The notes: generated from the letters alone by a model not told the origin. Shown: positions 1 through 8,205, numbered from the stretch's first letter. The stretch is DNA of 32,209 nt from Chloroflexota bacterium (GCA_030611885.1 JAUWOY010000037.1:1-32209); one strand, 5' to 3'. Numbers and translations are program-made.

Positions 1-1870
1 TGTAGTTGTCCGGAGTGGTGTTGTTGGGCTCGATGGATCCCCAACTGAGATACATCCGCACCCACTCGATCCCTGCCTGTTGGGCAAGATCGAGCACATC
101 AGGTCTGCTTTGCCCCCCCAACAACTGCACCCCATAGGGCGAAAGAGGCGCCGAAGGCGGTGGCGGTGTGGTGGTCGCCGTTGCTGTGGGTGTACTCGTT
201 GGCGTCGGCATTTGGGTTGCCGTAGCTGTGGGAGAGGGGGTCAGCGTGGTGGGCACTGCTGTGGGCGTGCTCGTCGGCGTGGCCGTTTGGGTTGCCGTGG
301 CTGTGGGGGAGGGGGTCAACGTGGTGGGCACTGCTGTAGACGTGCTCGTCGGCGTCAGCGTTTGGGTTACCGTCGCTGTCGAAGAGGATGTCGGCGTAGG
401 TCTGACCGGAGAAGCAGCACTTTTGGCTAAAAGAGGCAGGTAGACAAGGCTTGAAGAAGGCGTCTGGGCACGGGCCACGCTGGCTTGGACCTGAGTTCGG
501 GTCCCGTAGTAAAAGGGGATGACATATCTGCCCAAGCACACTAGGTCAAACAAGAGGAAAGTCACGAGACACAGCACTAATGCCAGCAAACGACGTCGCT
601 CTGGGAACACTTCACGTAATCCAAGCATAAACAGGGTAGCTAAAGGGATGATGGCTGGAAAGAGATAGCGACCCTCAGGTTGGCTACCCTTGGGAAACCA
701 GTCTGGAGCCTGAATCTCGTAGTTCAAGAAAGTGCCCACGGTCACCCCCACGATTACAAGGACCGAGAAGAAGTACAGCACCAGCGCCGCTTTCTGCCAC
801 TTAGCCAAGGATGTCGCCGATCTGGTCAACCGGAGAAGCAAAGATACCAGACCTCCAAGGGAAACAAGGCACAAAATGCCCATAACGCCATACCAGATAG
901 GATCCAATTCAACCGTGAATGACCCGAAAAAACCCCAGAAGGTCTTGAACAAAGATAGGGTATACTCGATGTAGTGTTCGGGCAAGGTTTGTAACATCTG
1001 GCTGGGGCTTATGACATCAAAAAAAGTTAGGCGCCTGAAAATTCGATGCCACCATTGTCTCACTGGATCCGTATTCCATGCTATAAGAATTGTAACAAGC
1101 ACTGCTATAATGACTGTCAATGTCCCTATCTTGCGCCATCGATCTAGAGTCGGAAGGTGAAGGGCAAGTGCCAGAAAGACTCCTAGAAAAGCTATGGGTA
1201 CCACAAAAAAGAATGTTCGTTTTGTGTAATAGCCCAGGACGATGGACAAGCCCAAGGCCACCAATCTAATTGGGGAGAGGCCCCTCCGGAGAGAGGAGAT
1301 GATCGAAAGGAGAGCTACTGAGGTAAACAATTCCACCAAGCCATCGTTATTGACCGAACTGGTTATAAATGTATGCATGGGCAATAATGCCACAAAGCTT
1401 GGCACACCGATCTGGAGGAACAGGTCCTCTGGGAAAAGACTGCGTGTGGCGAAATATGTCAATCCAACGATAGCGGTACTAATCAAGACAGAAACAAGGC
1501 GCATGAGGTATAGTTGTGTAGCCAAATCAGGAGTAGAGATGAAAGGCAGCGCCAAAGCCAGCATTCGATAGTACAGCGGTGGGTGGTGCAGTGATCCAGT
1601 CTTGATGTTCTCTCGTGGAGCCCACGGTACGAACTGCCAAAAGCGGAAGGCTTCCATAGAATCCAGGATTTGCGCCTGAAGTTCAGGCGAACGATCGGAC
1701 CAGGAGACAGGCCGACCCTTTTGGTGGATCAATTTGGCGTGTTCGAAGTGCCAAGGCTCGTCTGGAGCTTGCCACGGGGGAACCACGGCACTATAGATGC
1801 CCCCACGAAGGAGAGCCAACCCAATGAACCAAGCCAATAATAATATGCAATCGCGCTTAGACAGAGGCAT
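1..1870 (-). CDS. DUF2142 polytopic membrane protein fused by a TP linker to a glycosidase-like domain (3' end outside window)
   Basis: The reading frame is open from ATG at 1870 to the window edge (623 residues seen). Its start overlaps the stop of the upstream glycosyltransferase by 14 nt, and AGAGG lies upstream. The N-terminal part shows DUF2142 signatures: PWQAPDEPWHFEH near residue 30, HHPPLYY near 95, SSVNNDGL near 170 and GRYLFPAIIP near 400, with about ten membrane helices between them. After the last helix comes LVYLPLLAK, then a Thr/Pro/Ser-rich linker (about residues 487-573). The final visible segment, GVQLLGGQSRPDVLDLAQQA followed by a WVRMYLSW motif, resembles the first beta strand and helix of a TIM-barrel glycoside hydrolase. 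DUF2142 proteins are predicted glycan-assembly membrane proteins; fusion to an extracellular hydrolase-like domain is unusual. The linker frame on the other strand is a shadow. Confidence 0.8.
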   Translation of the reverse strand, partial: MPLSKRDCILLLAWFIGLALLRGGIYSAVVPPWQAPDEPWHFEHAKLIHQKGRPVSWSDRSPELQAQILDSMEAFRFWQFVPWAPRENIKTGSLHHPPLYYRMLALALPFISTPDLATQLYLMRLVSVLISTAIVGLTYFATRSLFPEDLFLQIGVPSFVALLPMHTFITSSVNNDGLVELFTSVALLSIISSLRRGLSPIRLVALGLSIVLGYYTKRTFFFVVPIAFLGVFLALALHLPTLDRWRKIGTLTVIIAVLVTILIAWNTDPVRQWWHRIFRRLTFFDVISPSQMLQTLPEHYIEYTLSLFKTFWGFFGSFTVELDPIWYGVMGILCLVSLGGLVSLLLRLTRSATSLAKWQKAALVLYFFSVLVIVGVTVGTFLNYEIQAPDWFPKGSQPEGRYLFPAIIPLATLFMLGLREVFPERRRLLALVLCLVTFLLFDLVCLGRYVIPFYYGTRTQVQASVARAQTPSSSLVYLPLLAKSAASPVRPTPTSSSTATVTQTLTPTSTSTAVPTTLTPSPTATATQTATPTSTPTAVPTTLTPSPTATATQMPTPTSTPTATATTTPPPPSAPLSPYGVQLLGGQSRPDVLDLAQQAGIEWVRMYLSWGSIEPNNTTPDNY

Positions 1871-2900
1871 CTTCAAGGTAACCTCTGAGTAAGTGGCCAA
1901 ACAAGCCAACAGCAAAGCCAATTCCCAGAGCCATAGCCCGGAGAAGCAGCAAGCCCGGAGCAATCGTAGCGATCATCAGATCCTTGCGCGCGGCTTTGAG
2001 TTCAAAAGGCAGGGTGGAGGCTACAAAAATGCCGGCGATAGCGAATGACATCCAAAGAAGCTCCCGCCACAGGATTGCACCAAGCAGTGTAGGTGCCAGA
2101 AGTCCCGCCAGCCCGACTTGGAGCTTCAAGGTCTGGGGAGTATGCGAGTCGGCCATCATCTTTCCCGGGTGGTGGCGATACATGAGCACCCGCCAGTAAC
2201 CCACGTAGTATTTGCGGCGAACATAGTCAAGGACCGAGGCAACGTGGTGATGGTAGACCACGGCATCCGGAGCGAATACCATCTTATGCCCTCTTCGAGA
2301 CAGGCGCCAGGAGAAGTCGATATCTTCCCCCGAAGCTCGGGGAAATGCTGGGTCAAACCCGCTGTTTTTTTGGAAGATAGTTTTCCGATAGGCGGCCGAA
2401 TAGGTGTCAATAAAGTCAATATATGGCTCCAAACGCATTCTGTCATATTTATCCTCATACTCCAACTGCACAAAACGGGCTATAAGTTCCCTCTGTTGCG
2501 TCTTATAAATCCCTTTGGCCCCGACGATCTCCGGGTCCACAAAGGGATCGATCATAGCCTCAATCCAGTTCCGGGCCGGCGCACAGTCAGCATCAGTGAA
2601 GAGAAAGATTTCTCCCTGGGCGTGGCTCACTCCCAGGTTCCTGGCTGCAGCCGGCCCTCGATTGGCCTGTGTTAGCAGAAGTACCCCATGCTTGTTCACT
2701 ACCTCCTGAGTGGCATCTGTAGAGCCATCATCAACAACAATCACCTCGTATTCGCTCCTGGGGATGGATTGATCCAGAAGGGCCGCTAAACATTCCCCTA
2801 AGGTCTCCGATGCGTTGTAGGCGGGAACAATAACCGAGATTGAAGGGCTCTTCTTCAAGTTACTTCTGTCTCCCAAGCCCCTCGTTTCAGACGTCTCCAA
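1857..2900 (-). CDS. Family 2 glycosyltransferase with C-terminal membrane helices
   Basis: 347 residues. The GT-A fold of family GT2 is recognisable from SVIVPAYNASETL near residue 23, the DDGST nucleotide-binding motif near 57, TDADC (the DxD-like metal site) near 100 and GEDIDFSWRL (catalytic ED motif) near 190. Two or three hydrophobic segments follow (from about residue 255), as in membrane-attached GT2 enzymes of polysaccharide clusters. It should transfer a sugar from a nucleotide donor at the cytoplasmic face; the substrate cannot be read. The start is TTG at 2900 with GGGAG 8 nt upstream, which overlaps the end of the upstream membrane-protein gene by 46 nt; a shorter start is possible because the conserved domain begins near residue 20. 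It lies in an operon with the flippase-like and ligase genes. Confidence 0.9.
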   Translation of the reverse strand: METSETRGLGDRSNLKKSPSISVIVPAYNASETLGECLAALLDQSIPRSEYEVIVVDDGSTDATQEVVNKHGVLLLTQANRGPAAARNLGVSHAQGEIFLFTDADCAPARNWIEAMIDPFVDPEIVGAKGIYKTQQRELIARFVQLEYEDKYDRMRLEPYIDFIDTYSAAYRKTIFQKNSGFDPAFPRASGEDIDFSWRLSRRGHKMVFAPDAVVYHHHVASVLDYVRRKYYVGYWRVLMYRHHPGKMMADSHTPQTLKLQVGLAGLLAPTLLGAILWRELLWMSFAIAGIFVASTLPFELKAARKDLMIATIAPGLLLLRAMALGIGFAVGLFGHLLRGYLEDASV

Positions 2901-3880
2901 CTAACGTTCTCCCACCCCAGAAAGAAAACTCCCAAGAGGGTGGGGGGAAGGAAAACAATGAAGTACAGCAGCAGCCCGTAGCTCAGCGCCAGGCTTCGCT
3001 CCACACCGAAGACGGAGAGGGCCAGAAGGCATAGATAGTGAAACACCCCTACCTTTCCTGGCGAGGATGGGACGGCTACTCCCACCTGGAGGACAACCAG
3101 CAGGAAAACCGCCGCCAAGAAGGGTAGGTGGAGGCGCAGGGCCAGGAAGGCGATGTAATTGGTCGATGCCGCTAGAAGCCAGATGAGGGCCGACCAACCC
3201 CCTACCCTCAGGCTTACATCCCACCGACGAAAGACCTCCAGGCCGTCCAGAGCCGCCTCCAGGTGCTCCATCAGACGGGCCTGAGGCAATTCCGGCAGTA
3301 TCCCTAGGAGACGACCAAAAGCCGAGAGCAGGCGCTCCTTACAGTGAGCTGACAGGACGAGAGTCCCCAAAAGGACAAGGGTGACCATGGCCACCCCTAC
3401 GCCCGGTTCCTGAACCCAGCGAGGAACAGCCATCGTCAGCAAAAGACCAGCGAACAGAAAAAAGATCATGAGCAGATCCACTGCTTTCTCGACGGCGATG
3501 GTGCCCAGGGCCAGGGCCTTGTTCTCCCCTTCGATCTCGCCCACGAGATAGGCCCGGGCCAATTCCCCCAGCCGGGCCGGGATAACGATGTTGACCATCT
3601 GTCCGATGAAGAGGATGGCCAAGAGTTTGCCATATCTCCGTTGGCGGTGGTGGGGGTAAAACAGGAGTTGCCACCGGGCCGTCTTAGCCATGGATGTAGC
3701 GATGATAGTGCCCACTGCCACCAGGACTAGCCCGTAGTTCACCTGAGCGAGGGTGTCCCATAACTCGGCAAAATCAATGCCTCGGAACGCCAGGACCAAG
3801 AACAAGACGCTGAGCGCCGTTCCTCCCCAGAGACGCGCTCGATCTACACTGAACCTGACGATTCCCCTTTTCGTAGTCAT
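2855..3880 (-). CDS. Lysylphosphatidylglycerol synthase TM-region / flippase-like membrane protein (UPF0104 type)
   Basis: 341 residues with about eight hydrophobic helices and little else. Features of the LPG_synthase_TM family (PF03706) are seen: MAKTARWQLLFYPHHRQRR near residue 65, then NIVIPARLGELARAYL near 95 and ALGTIAVEKAVDLL near 125, and PSSPGKVGVFHYL near 270. Members without the catalytic synthetase domain occur in glycan and glycolipid loci, where a lipid-flipping role is suspected. The gene begins one base after the stop of the O-antigen ligase gene and overlaps the GT2 gene, so the three are very likely one transcript with the DUF2142 gene. The family call is firm; the transported lipid is unknown. 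Confidence 0.85.
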   Translation of the reverse strand: MTTKRGIVRFSVDRARLWGGTALSVLFLVLAFRGIDFAELWDTLAQVNYGLVLVAVGTIIATSMAKTARWQLLFYPHHRQRRYGKLLAILFIGQMVNIVIPARLGELARAYLVGEIEGENKALALGTIAVEKAVDLLMIFFLFAGLLLTMAVPRWVQEPGVGVAMVTLVLLGTLVLSAHCKERLLSAFGRLLGILPELPQARLMEHLEAALDGLEVFRRWDVSLRVGGWSALIWLLAASTNYIAFLALRLHLPFLAAVFLLVVLQVGVAVPSSPGKVGVFHYLCLLALSVFGVERSLALSYGLLLYFIVFLPPTLLGVFFLGWENVSWRRLKRGAWETEVT

Positions 3881-3883
3881 GGC

Positions 3884-5347
3884 CTATCCCCGGTGAGGCA
3901 AGACATGAGCGTCTAGGGCCACCATCAAGCCCATCATGGCCCATAGGAAGATCCCAGGCTTGGCTCCTAAGGTAATGGCATCGGTCAGGCCATACACCTG
4001 GTGAGCCAACATGCCGCAAAGAAGTCCCACAGCTGAGGCCTGCAATACTCTGTCGTTAGAATAACGATGGACCCTCCACGCCATCAAAGTAAAAGTGGTC
4101 AAGAGGCTTAGGTAGGCGACTAATCCCGGTATCCCCAAATCTACGCCAACCTGCAGGAAGTTATTGTGGGCATGGATCACGCGCGCCTCGGGGCCGATGA
4201 GGAAGAAGGGGTACATCACATTCGCTACAGGATCAAAGGTGTTAAAGCCAATGCCGGTGTAAGGGAAATCCTGGATCATGTAGATGGCCCGTTGCCACAC
4301 CTCCATCCGGCCAGCAAAGGTGAGGGTGCCTACTGCCACCGTCTCTTCGCCTACGTCGAGTAGAAAATGCCCCACTCTCTCGATACCAAGGTGCCAGAGG
4401 ATTATGATGCTTATTGCCAAGGCAAGGCCGAAGATGAGACGCAGCCAGTGTTTTCTGATGGCACCCAAGGCAATCAGAGCCACGCCCAGCCCAAAGAAAG
4501 CGCTCCGGGATTGAGTCAGGACGAAGGTAAGAACGGTTATCAATAGGATCAAACTGAGGCCGATAATGAGAAGCCATCTGGAATAGATTATGCTCCCAAA
4601 ACTAGCACCAGAACTCGGGTTCAAAGTATCCGAGATGCTTTGATTATGTGTCAATTTTCCTTGTTCTGCCAATGTTCTCGCCGTTGCTAGGAGCAGAGAG
4701 AGAGTCAGAGGGATAAAGAGGATCAGCGTGCCCCCTACCTCGTTGGGGTGAAAACCGCCTCCTGGTGATCGTGTCACGCCACGGATCAGTTGGGGCAGGC
4801 GCTTGTAGACGGGGGCAAGGGTGGGGAACTTGGCTGCCCAGTCCGTGCCTACCAGGCTCAAAACCGAGACCCCCACCCCACTCAGGAGAAGCAGGCCAGT
4901 CATTAGCCGGATAGCCTTCCTGGTCTGCACGGTATTGACAATGCTGTAAAAGGTTGCCACACTCAAGATGATCCCTGTCAGTTTGGGAAAGCTCAGCTGC
5001 AGATCTACCGAGGCATATAAACTAACAGGCAACATGACGACCAGCCCCAGAATGGGAAAGTCCATGGGGGTGTGCACTGTGACATGGCCTCTAGCGGCCC
5101 AACGCACACACCATAGTACGAGAATCAGCAGCAACCCGGCAACCACCGCAGTCATGGGCAAGATCTCGGGGAACATAAGAGGTGGAACAGCGGGGGCCAA
5201 CAACCACAGCTCGTGCTCCGCAATCCAATTGGCCGCGCCCTTCAACCTGGCCCTCGCGGTAGGTTTCTCAGCTTTCCGAGTTAACAGAGAGGTGCTGGCC
5301 TCCTTGGGACTCGACAGCGCCTCTCCTTCTACACCTTTACTTTCCAC
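3884..5347 (-). CDS. O-antigen ligase / Wzy_C-type membrane protein
   Basis: 487 residues, about twelve membrane helices. The Wzy_C (PF04932) core is visible as LTQSRSAFFGLGVAL near residue 285, GRMEVWQRAI near 355 with DFPYTGIGFNTF after it, and HAHNNFLQVGVDLGIPGLV near 400. Proteins of this family join or polymerise undecaprenyl-linked glycans at the periplasmic or outer membrane face. The start is GTG at 5347, preceded by AAGGGGGA. A promoter at 5389-5417 makes this the first gene of the glycan operon that continues down to the DUF2142 protein. The N-terminal 40 residues are hydrophilic and poorly conserved. Whether it ligates glycan to lipid or to protein cannot be decided from sequence. 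Confidence 0.88.
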   Translation of the reverse strand: MESKGVEGEALSSPKEASTSLLTRKAEKPTARARLKGAANWIAEHELWLLAPAVPPLMFPEILPMTAVVAGLLLILVLWCVRWAARGHVTVHTPMDFPILGLVVMLPVSLYASVDLQLSFPKLTGIILSVATFYSIVNTVQTRKAIRLMTGLLLLSGVGVSVLSLVGTDWAAKFPTLAPVYKRLPQLIRGVTRSPGGGFHPNEVGGTLILFIPLTLSLLLATARTLAEQGKLTHNQSISDTLNPSSGASFGSIIYSRWLLIIGLSLILLITVLTFVLTQSRSAFFGLGVALIALGAIRKHWLRLIFGLALAISIIILWHLGIERVGHFLLDVGEETVAVGTLTFAGRMEVWQRAIYMIQDFPYTGIGFNTFDPVANVMYPFFLIGPEARVIHAHNNFLQVGVDLGIPGLVAYLSLLTTFTLMAWRVHRYSNDRVLQASAVGLLCGMLAHQVYGLTDAITLGAKPGIFLWAMMGLMVALDAHVLPHRG

Positions 5348-5388
5348 CTGGTTCCCCCTTCAGTCTCCCCGGCCAACGATGTGCTACT

Positions 5389-5417
5389 ATTATACATCGG
5401 TTTCGCCCTCCATGCAA
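5389..5417 (-). promoter_or_regulatory. Sigma-70 promoter of the glycan operon
   Basis: On the minus strand a perfect TATAAT (-10, plus positions 5389-5394) lies 17 nt after TTGCAT (-35, 5412-5417). It is 42 nt upstream of the GTG start of the ligase gene. The -35 is weak (3 of 6 consensus). Confidence 0.6.
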
Positions 5418-5492
5418 ACTTGCTGGGAGCATAAGGAGTGGTCTGGCAAACGAGGTGATGCTATCGAAACTTTCCTCCGCTCTCCATATGCA

Positions 5493-5531
5493 CAAAAGCG
5501 GCGAGCCTCATCATGATGAAGCCCGCCGCGC
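5493..5531 (-). terminator. Rho-independent terminator behind the subtilisin gene
   Basis: Read on the minus strand, the arms GCGGCGGGCTTCATC and its imperfect complement GATGAGGCTCGCCGC are almost adjacent and are followed by TTTTGT. The hairpin lies 27-65 nt after the stop codon of the S8 protease. Confidence 0.7.
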
Positions 5532-5557
5532 TTGTTTTCTCATGTTATCAACTTCAG

Positions 5558-7432
5558 CTACCGTTTCCACAGCCTCGCCCGGGCGGGGCTATTTGTACCA
5601 AACGCTATCAACGTCAGGCCAATGAGCACCAGCCACCCCAAGGCGGTGGCTCCATCGGGTGCCGGCGCGGCCCCGCCCGAGCGGGCCACAAAGGAGGAGA
5701 CAGAAACTCTGGTGGGGGCGGCCTCTTCGCCCATGAGACCGAACTCGCTGAAGTGATCCAGAACGGCCACCAGTTCGTTGTTGACGATATCCAGGGAACA
5801 GCCAGCGCACGGCAGGACGCCTTCCCACTGGCTGCCATTCCAGTAGTAAAGGTTGAGGGTGCTTTCGTCTTCTATACCCGCGTCCTGCCAATCCGAGTCC
5901 TGGTACCGGAGGGTCAGGGTGTGGGGCGTGTCAAACCCGGTCACTTGGTTTCCCTCAGCATCAATACCCCTAAGAGTGCAGGGCATAGGCATAATAGCGA
6001 AATTCAAATCGCTGGGAGGATTGGGGGGCGAGGCCTTGGGCGTATGGACGACAGTCGTTGAGCTCGTCACCGCGCCGGGCGGGAAGTCCAAACTGAGATC
6101 CCCGCCTTCAGCGCTCTGCAGAGAGCCACCGTTTGCGGGATCTATCACCGCAGACGCTGCCATAAGGGCTTGGTAGGCATTTATCCGCCCGTAGCCGTAG
6201 TACTGATCCCAGCCCGCATCGCCCAGATCATCCGCGCTGCCCTCTATAAGAGACCGCACTGTGGCATTGGTCCTGGTGCCGTCCTGCGCAAAAAGCAACG
6301 CCGCCAGCCCAGCCACGTGGGGGGCCGACATCGAGGTGCCGCTCATGTAGGCATAGGTGGAGCCGCCGTTCCAGTAGGTGCTGTAGATGCTCACCCCCGG
6401 CGCTGCCACCGCGACCTGCGCCCCATAGTTGGACCAGGACGCTTTAGCATCGTTCTGGTCGGTGCCCGATACCCCGATCACATTGTCGTAAGCGGCCGGG
6501 TAGAAGGGATCGCTGAGATTATTGTTGCCCACCGCACCAACCAGCACGCAGCCCGCATCCCAGGCGTAGTTCACCGCGCCCCCCAGGAACGAGGAGTAGG
6601 CATAACCCCCCAGGCTCAGGTTGATTACCTTCGCCCCGTTATCGGCGGCATACATGAGGCTGTAAGCGATGTCGCTATACCGCGCCGTGCCCGTGGTGCC
6701 ATCTCCTACCTTCACGGCCATGATGCTGCTGTTGAAGGCCACTCCGGCGATGCCCACCCCGTTGTCCGTGGCCGCTGCTATTATGCCTCCCACGTGACTG
6801 CCATGCCCGTAATCATCCTGGGGATCGTTGTCGTCATTGGCAAAGTCCCAGCCATACACGTCATCAATGTAGCCGTTACCATCATCATCAATCCCGTTAT
6901 CCGGAGTCTCGTCCACGTTCGTCCACATTTTGGCCTGCAAATCTGGATGCTGGAGATCAACGCCCCAGTCTATGACGGCAACGACGACGTTGGAATCGCC
7001 TTTGGAGAGATCCCAAGCCTGAGGAGCCGAAATCTTCTGCGGGCCCCACTGGGTGCCGTCGCCATAATAGGGATCGTTGGGTTCGTAGGTGGGCTGGGAG
7101 ATGTAGTCGGGTTCGGCATACTCCACCCTTGGATCCGCCTTATAAGCAGCGATCTTGGCCTCGATCTCGCTCGGGGGAACGCTCAGTATCTGGACCCCGA
7201 TCTGGGGGATTTCCTCCTCGACTACAGCGTTATGGCGAGCATGTACCTGGACTAGGCTGGCTGGGCTGAGGCCCTCTTTGAACTTGACCATGATCCTACC
7301 AGGCACGTAGGGTGCATCAGCCAGAGGTGATCCCTCATCTGCACTCAAGGGCGCGCCGTAGGTCGCTGTGATCAAGAAGATCGAGATCACCAGTAACATA
7401 GCCGGTAAAGCCTTGCTTTTCTTCTCATCCAT
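5558..7432 (-). CDS. Secreted subtilisin-like serine protease (S8) with C-terminal membrane anchor
   Basis: 624 residues from ATG 7432, preceded by AGGAGG 6 nt upstream. A longer GTG frame reaches back to 7564 but would translate the riboswitch, so it is rejected. Order: signal peptide (1-26), inhibitor-I9-like propeptide (about 42-110), then the S8 catalytic domain with Asp155 (AVIDWGVDL), His210 (YGHGSHVGG), oxyanion Asn303 region (GAVGNNN) and Ser367 (SGTSMSAPHVAGL). A beta-rich domain follows (about 415-570, with DPANGGSLQSAEGG near its start). The tail has the motif APTRVSVSSF, a spacer, one membrane helix and basic residues. It should be exported, self-process and remain surface-anchored. 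Expression is predicted to be gated by c-di-GMP riboswitches and terminators upstream. Confidence 0.95.
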   Translation of the reverse strand: MDEKKSKALPAMLLVISIFLITATYGAPLSADEGSPLADAPYVPGRIMVKFKEGLSPASLVQVHARHNAVVEEEIPQIGVQILSVPPSEIEAKIAAYKADPRVEYAEPDYISQPTYEPNDPYYGDGTQWGPQKISAPQAWDLSKGDSNVVVAVIDWGVDLQHPDLQAKMWTNVDETPDNGIDDDGNGYIDDVYGWDFANDDNDPQDDYGHGSHVGGIIAAATDNGVGIAGVAFNSSIMAVKVGDGTTGTARYSDIAYSLMYAADNGAKVINLSLGGYAYSSFLGGAVNYAWDAGCVLVGAVGNNNLSDPFYPAAYDNVIGVSGTDQNDAKASWSNYGAQVAVAAPGVSIYSTYWNGGSTYAYMSGTSMSAPHVAGLAALLFAQDGTRTNATVRSLIEGSADDLGDAGWDQYYGYGRINAYQALMAASAVIDPANGGSLQSAEGGDLSLDFPPGAVTSSTTVVHTPKASPPNPPSDLNFAIMPMPCTLRGIDAEGNQVTGFDTPHTLTLRYQDSDWQDAGIEDESTLNLYYWNGSQWEGVLPCAGCSLDIVNNELVAVLDHFSEFGLMGEEAAPTRVSVSSFVARSGGAAPAPDGATALGWLVLIGLTLIAFGTNSPARARLWKR

Positions 7433-7461
7433 CACGCACCTCCTGACATCTCCCCCCGCTA

Positions 7462-7510
7462 ACAAAAAAAGCGTGCTGTCGGCCGACCTGCTTCCGAACA
7501 GCACGCTTTG
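7462..7510 (-). terminator. Terminator of riboswitch copy B (expression platform)
   Basis: On the minus strand the arm AAAGCGTGCTGTTCGG pairs with CCGACAGCACGCTTT across a GC-rich loop with one bulged base, followed by seven T. It sits between the aptamer and the protease start, so it is the likely expression platform. The 3' side of the aptamer (CCGAAGACAG) could pair with the left arm as antiterminator; this is inferred. Confidence 0.85.
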
Positions 7511-7519
7511 TGAAATCTG

Positions 7520-7625
7520 TCTTCGGCAGCCCGGCCATCTTATTAGCTTGTGGCGATTCGCCACTTGCTAACGTAGACCCGTAGCTTTGCGCCCCCATCT
7601 TTCGATGGGTTTGCCCTTATCGGAC
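7520..7625 (-). promoter_or_regulatory. Cyclic di-GMP-I (GEMM) riboswitch, copy B, in front of the S8 protease
   Basis: The minus strand carries the hallmark GEMM-I elements in order: GGGCAAACC, a short stem closed by a GAAA tetraloop (CATC-GAAA-GATG), GGCGCAAAGC, the ACGGGTCTA strand, a variable hairpin with arms GTGGCGA/TCGCCAC, and CCGGGCTGCCGAA. These match the known aptamer order. A terminator follows. No separate promoter is seen between this copy and the 74-codon ORF upstream, so it is probably reached by read-through of copy A. Confidence 0.9.
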
Positions 7626-7664
7626 CTTTGTCTTTTCGTGTGAAAGTGCTGGACTTCTGAATCT

Positions 7665-7889
7665 CTAACGTGTCAGGATAATGATAGGAACATCGCTGGT
7701 CGAAGGATCGCTCCTCAGCTTTCTCAATAGCTCGCACCCCTCGACGGGAGTCGTCACCAGGCGCAAGACCTTCACCCTGGATTTCGCGCCCCGGCCGTTC
7801 CCCGGAATGTCCAAACTATCTACCAGAGGGTATTCCCCCCATCCGCACCGAACGCTCAAATCTTCGCCAAAGCGCATCATCCTACTCAT
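7665..7889 (-). CDS. Small receiver-like ORF between the two riboswitches
   Basis: 74 residues, with a strong Shine-Dalgarno (GGAAGGAGA) 6 nt before ATG 7889. The C-terminal third, GCELLRKLRSDPSTSDVPII then ILTR, matches the alpha3-beta4 part of response-regulator receiver domains and stops just where the Thr/Ser switch residue would be followed by the rest of the domain. The phospho-acceptor Asp region is not recognisable, and the N-terminal half has no clear relative. It lies after riboswitch copy A and its terminator and before copy B. It may be a degraded regulator left by a duplication or a short functional protein. Confidence 0.5.
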   Translation of the reverse strand: MSRMMRFGEDLSVRCGWGEYPLVDSLDIPGNGRGAKSRVKVLRLVTTPVEGCELLRKLRSDPSTSDVPIIILTR

Positions 7890-7925
7890 CTCTATCTCCT
7901 TCCCTTTAGGTTCTCATTTTTCCGA

Positions 7926-7974
7926 ACAAAAAAAGCGTGCTGTCGGCCGACCTGCTTCCGAACAGCACGCTTTG
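7926..7974 (-). terminator. Terminator of riboswitch copy A
   Basis: This is the same hairpin and T-run as behind copy B (arms AAAGCGTGCTGTTCGG and CCGACAGCACGCTTT, then seven T). It lies 37 nt upstream of the small receiver-like ORF. Confidence 0.85.
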
Positions 7975-7983
7975 TGAAATCTG

Positions 7984-8089
7984 TCTTCGGCAGCCCGGCC
8001 ATCCTATTAGTTTATGGCGATTCGCCACTTGCTAACGTAGACCCGTAGCTTTGCGCCCCCATCTTTCGATGGGTTTGCCTTTATCGGAC
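7984..8089 (-). promoter_or_regulatory. Cyclic di-GMP-I (GEMM) riboswitch, copy A
   Basis: This is almost identical to copy B over about 165 nt including the terminator; only a few substitutions are seen (for example GATAGG in place of GATAAG, with some changes in the variable stem). The core motifs GGGCAAACC (here AGGCAAACC), the CATC-GAAA-GATG stem, GGCGCAAAGC and CCGGGCTGCCGAA are intact. The promoter at 8130-8158 would start transcription about 30 nt upstream of the aptamer. The first G of the GGGCAAACC box is A in this copy. Confidence 0.9.
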
Positions 8090-8129
8090 CTTATGCGATT
8101 GAAAAGGAACCTTTGTCTTGTGCAGTTAT

Positions 8130-8158
8130 ATTATACCAAATTAACCCGCCCATGTCAA
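8130..8158 (-). promoter_or_regulatory. Consensus sigma-70 promoter of the riboswitch/protease transcript
   Basis: The minus strand reads TTGACA (plus 8153-8158), 17 nt, TATAAT (8130-8135): both hexamers are perfect and the spacing ideal. It drives riboswitch A, the 74-codon ORF, riboswitch B and the S8 protease. An array of 11-bp-spaced repeats lies 19 nt upstream of the -35. Confidence 0.85.
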
Positions 8159-8177
8159 TAGCAAGTAGAGAAGATTG

Positions 8178-8205
8178 GGTTAGGACTAGGTTAAGATTTG
8201 GTTAA
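8178..8205 (-). promoter_or_regulatory. Tandem 11-bp operator repeats upstream of the riboswitch promoter
   Basis: Plus-strand hexamers GGTTAG (8178), GGTTAA (8189) and GGTTAA (8200) are spaced exactly 11 bp (TTAACC in the direction of transcription). This is the pattern bound by PhoB/OmpR-family winged-helix regulators. The array overlaps the last codons of the response-regulator gene. Its edge is 42 nt from the -10, which is 9 + 33, i.e. three repeat lengths further than in the two related promoters at 9672 and 24785. Confidence 0.6.

Noticed and set aside
80..443. Plus-strand frames rich in Arg/Cys or Val/Gly over the TP linker, and a His/Asp-rich minus frame
   Set aside because: They are shadows of the repetitive Thr-Pro codons of the DUF2142 fusion frame; the same happens at 12900-13500, 15500-16100 and 17550-17750.
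6170..7255. Long plus-strand ORF opposite the subtilisin gene
   Set aside because: It is antisense to the catalytic domain, with no motif.
7433..7564. N-terminal extension of the subtilisin frame to a GTG at 7564
   Set aside because: It would translate the riboswitch and its terminator; ATG 7432 has a perfect Shine-Dalgarno and a signal peptide follows.
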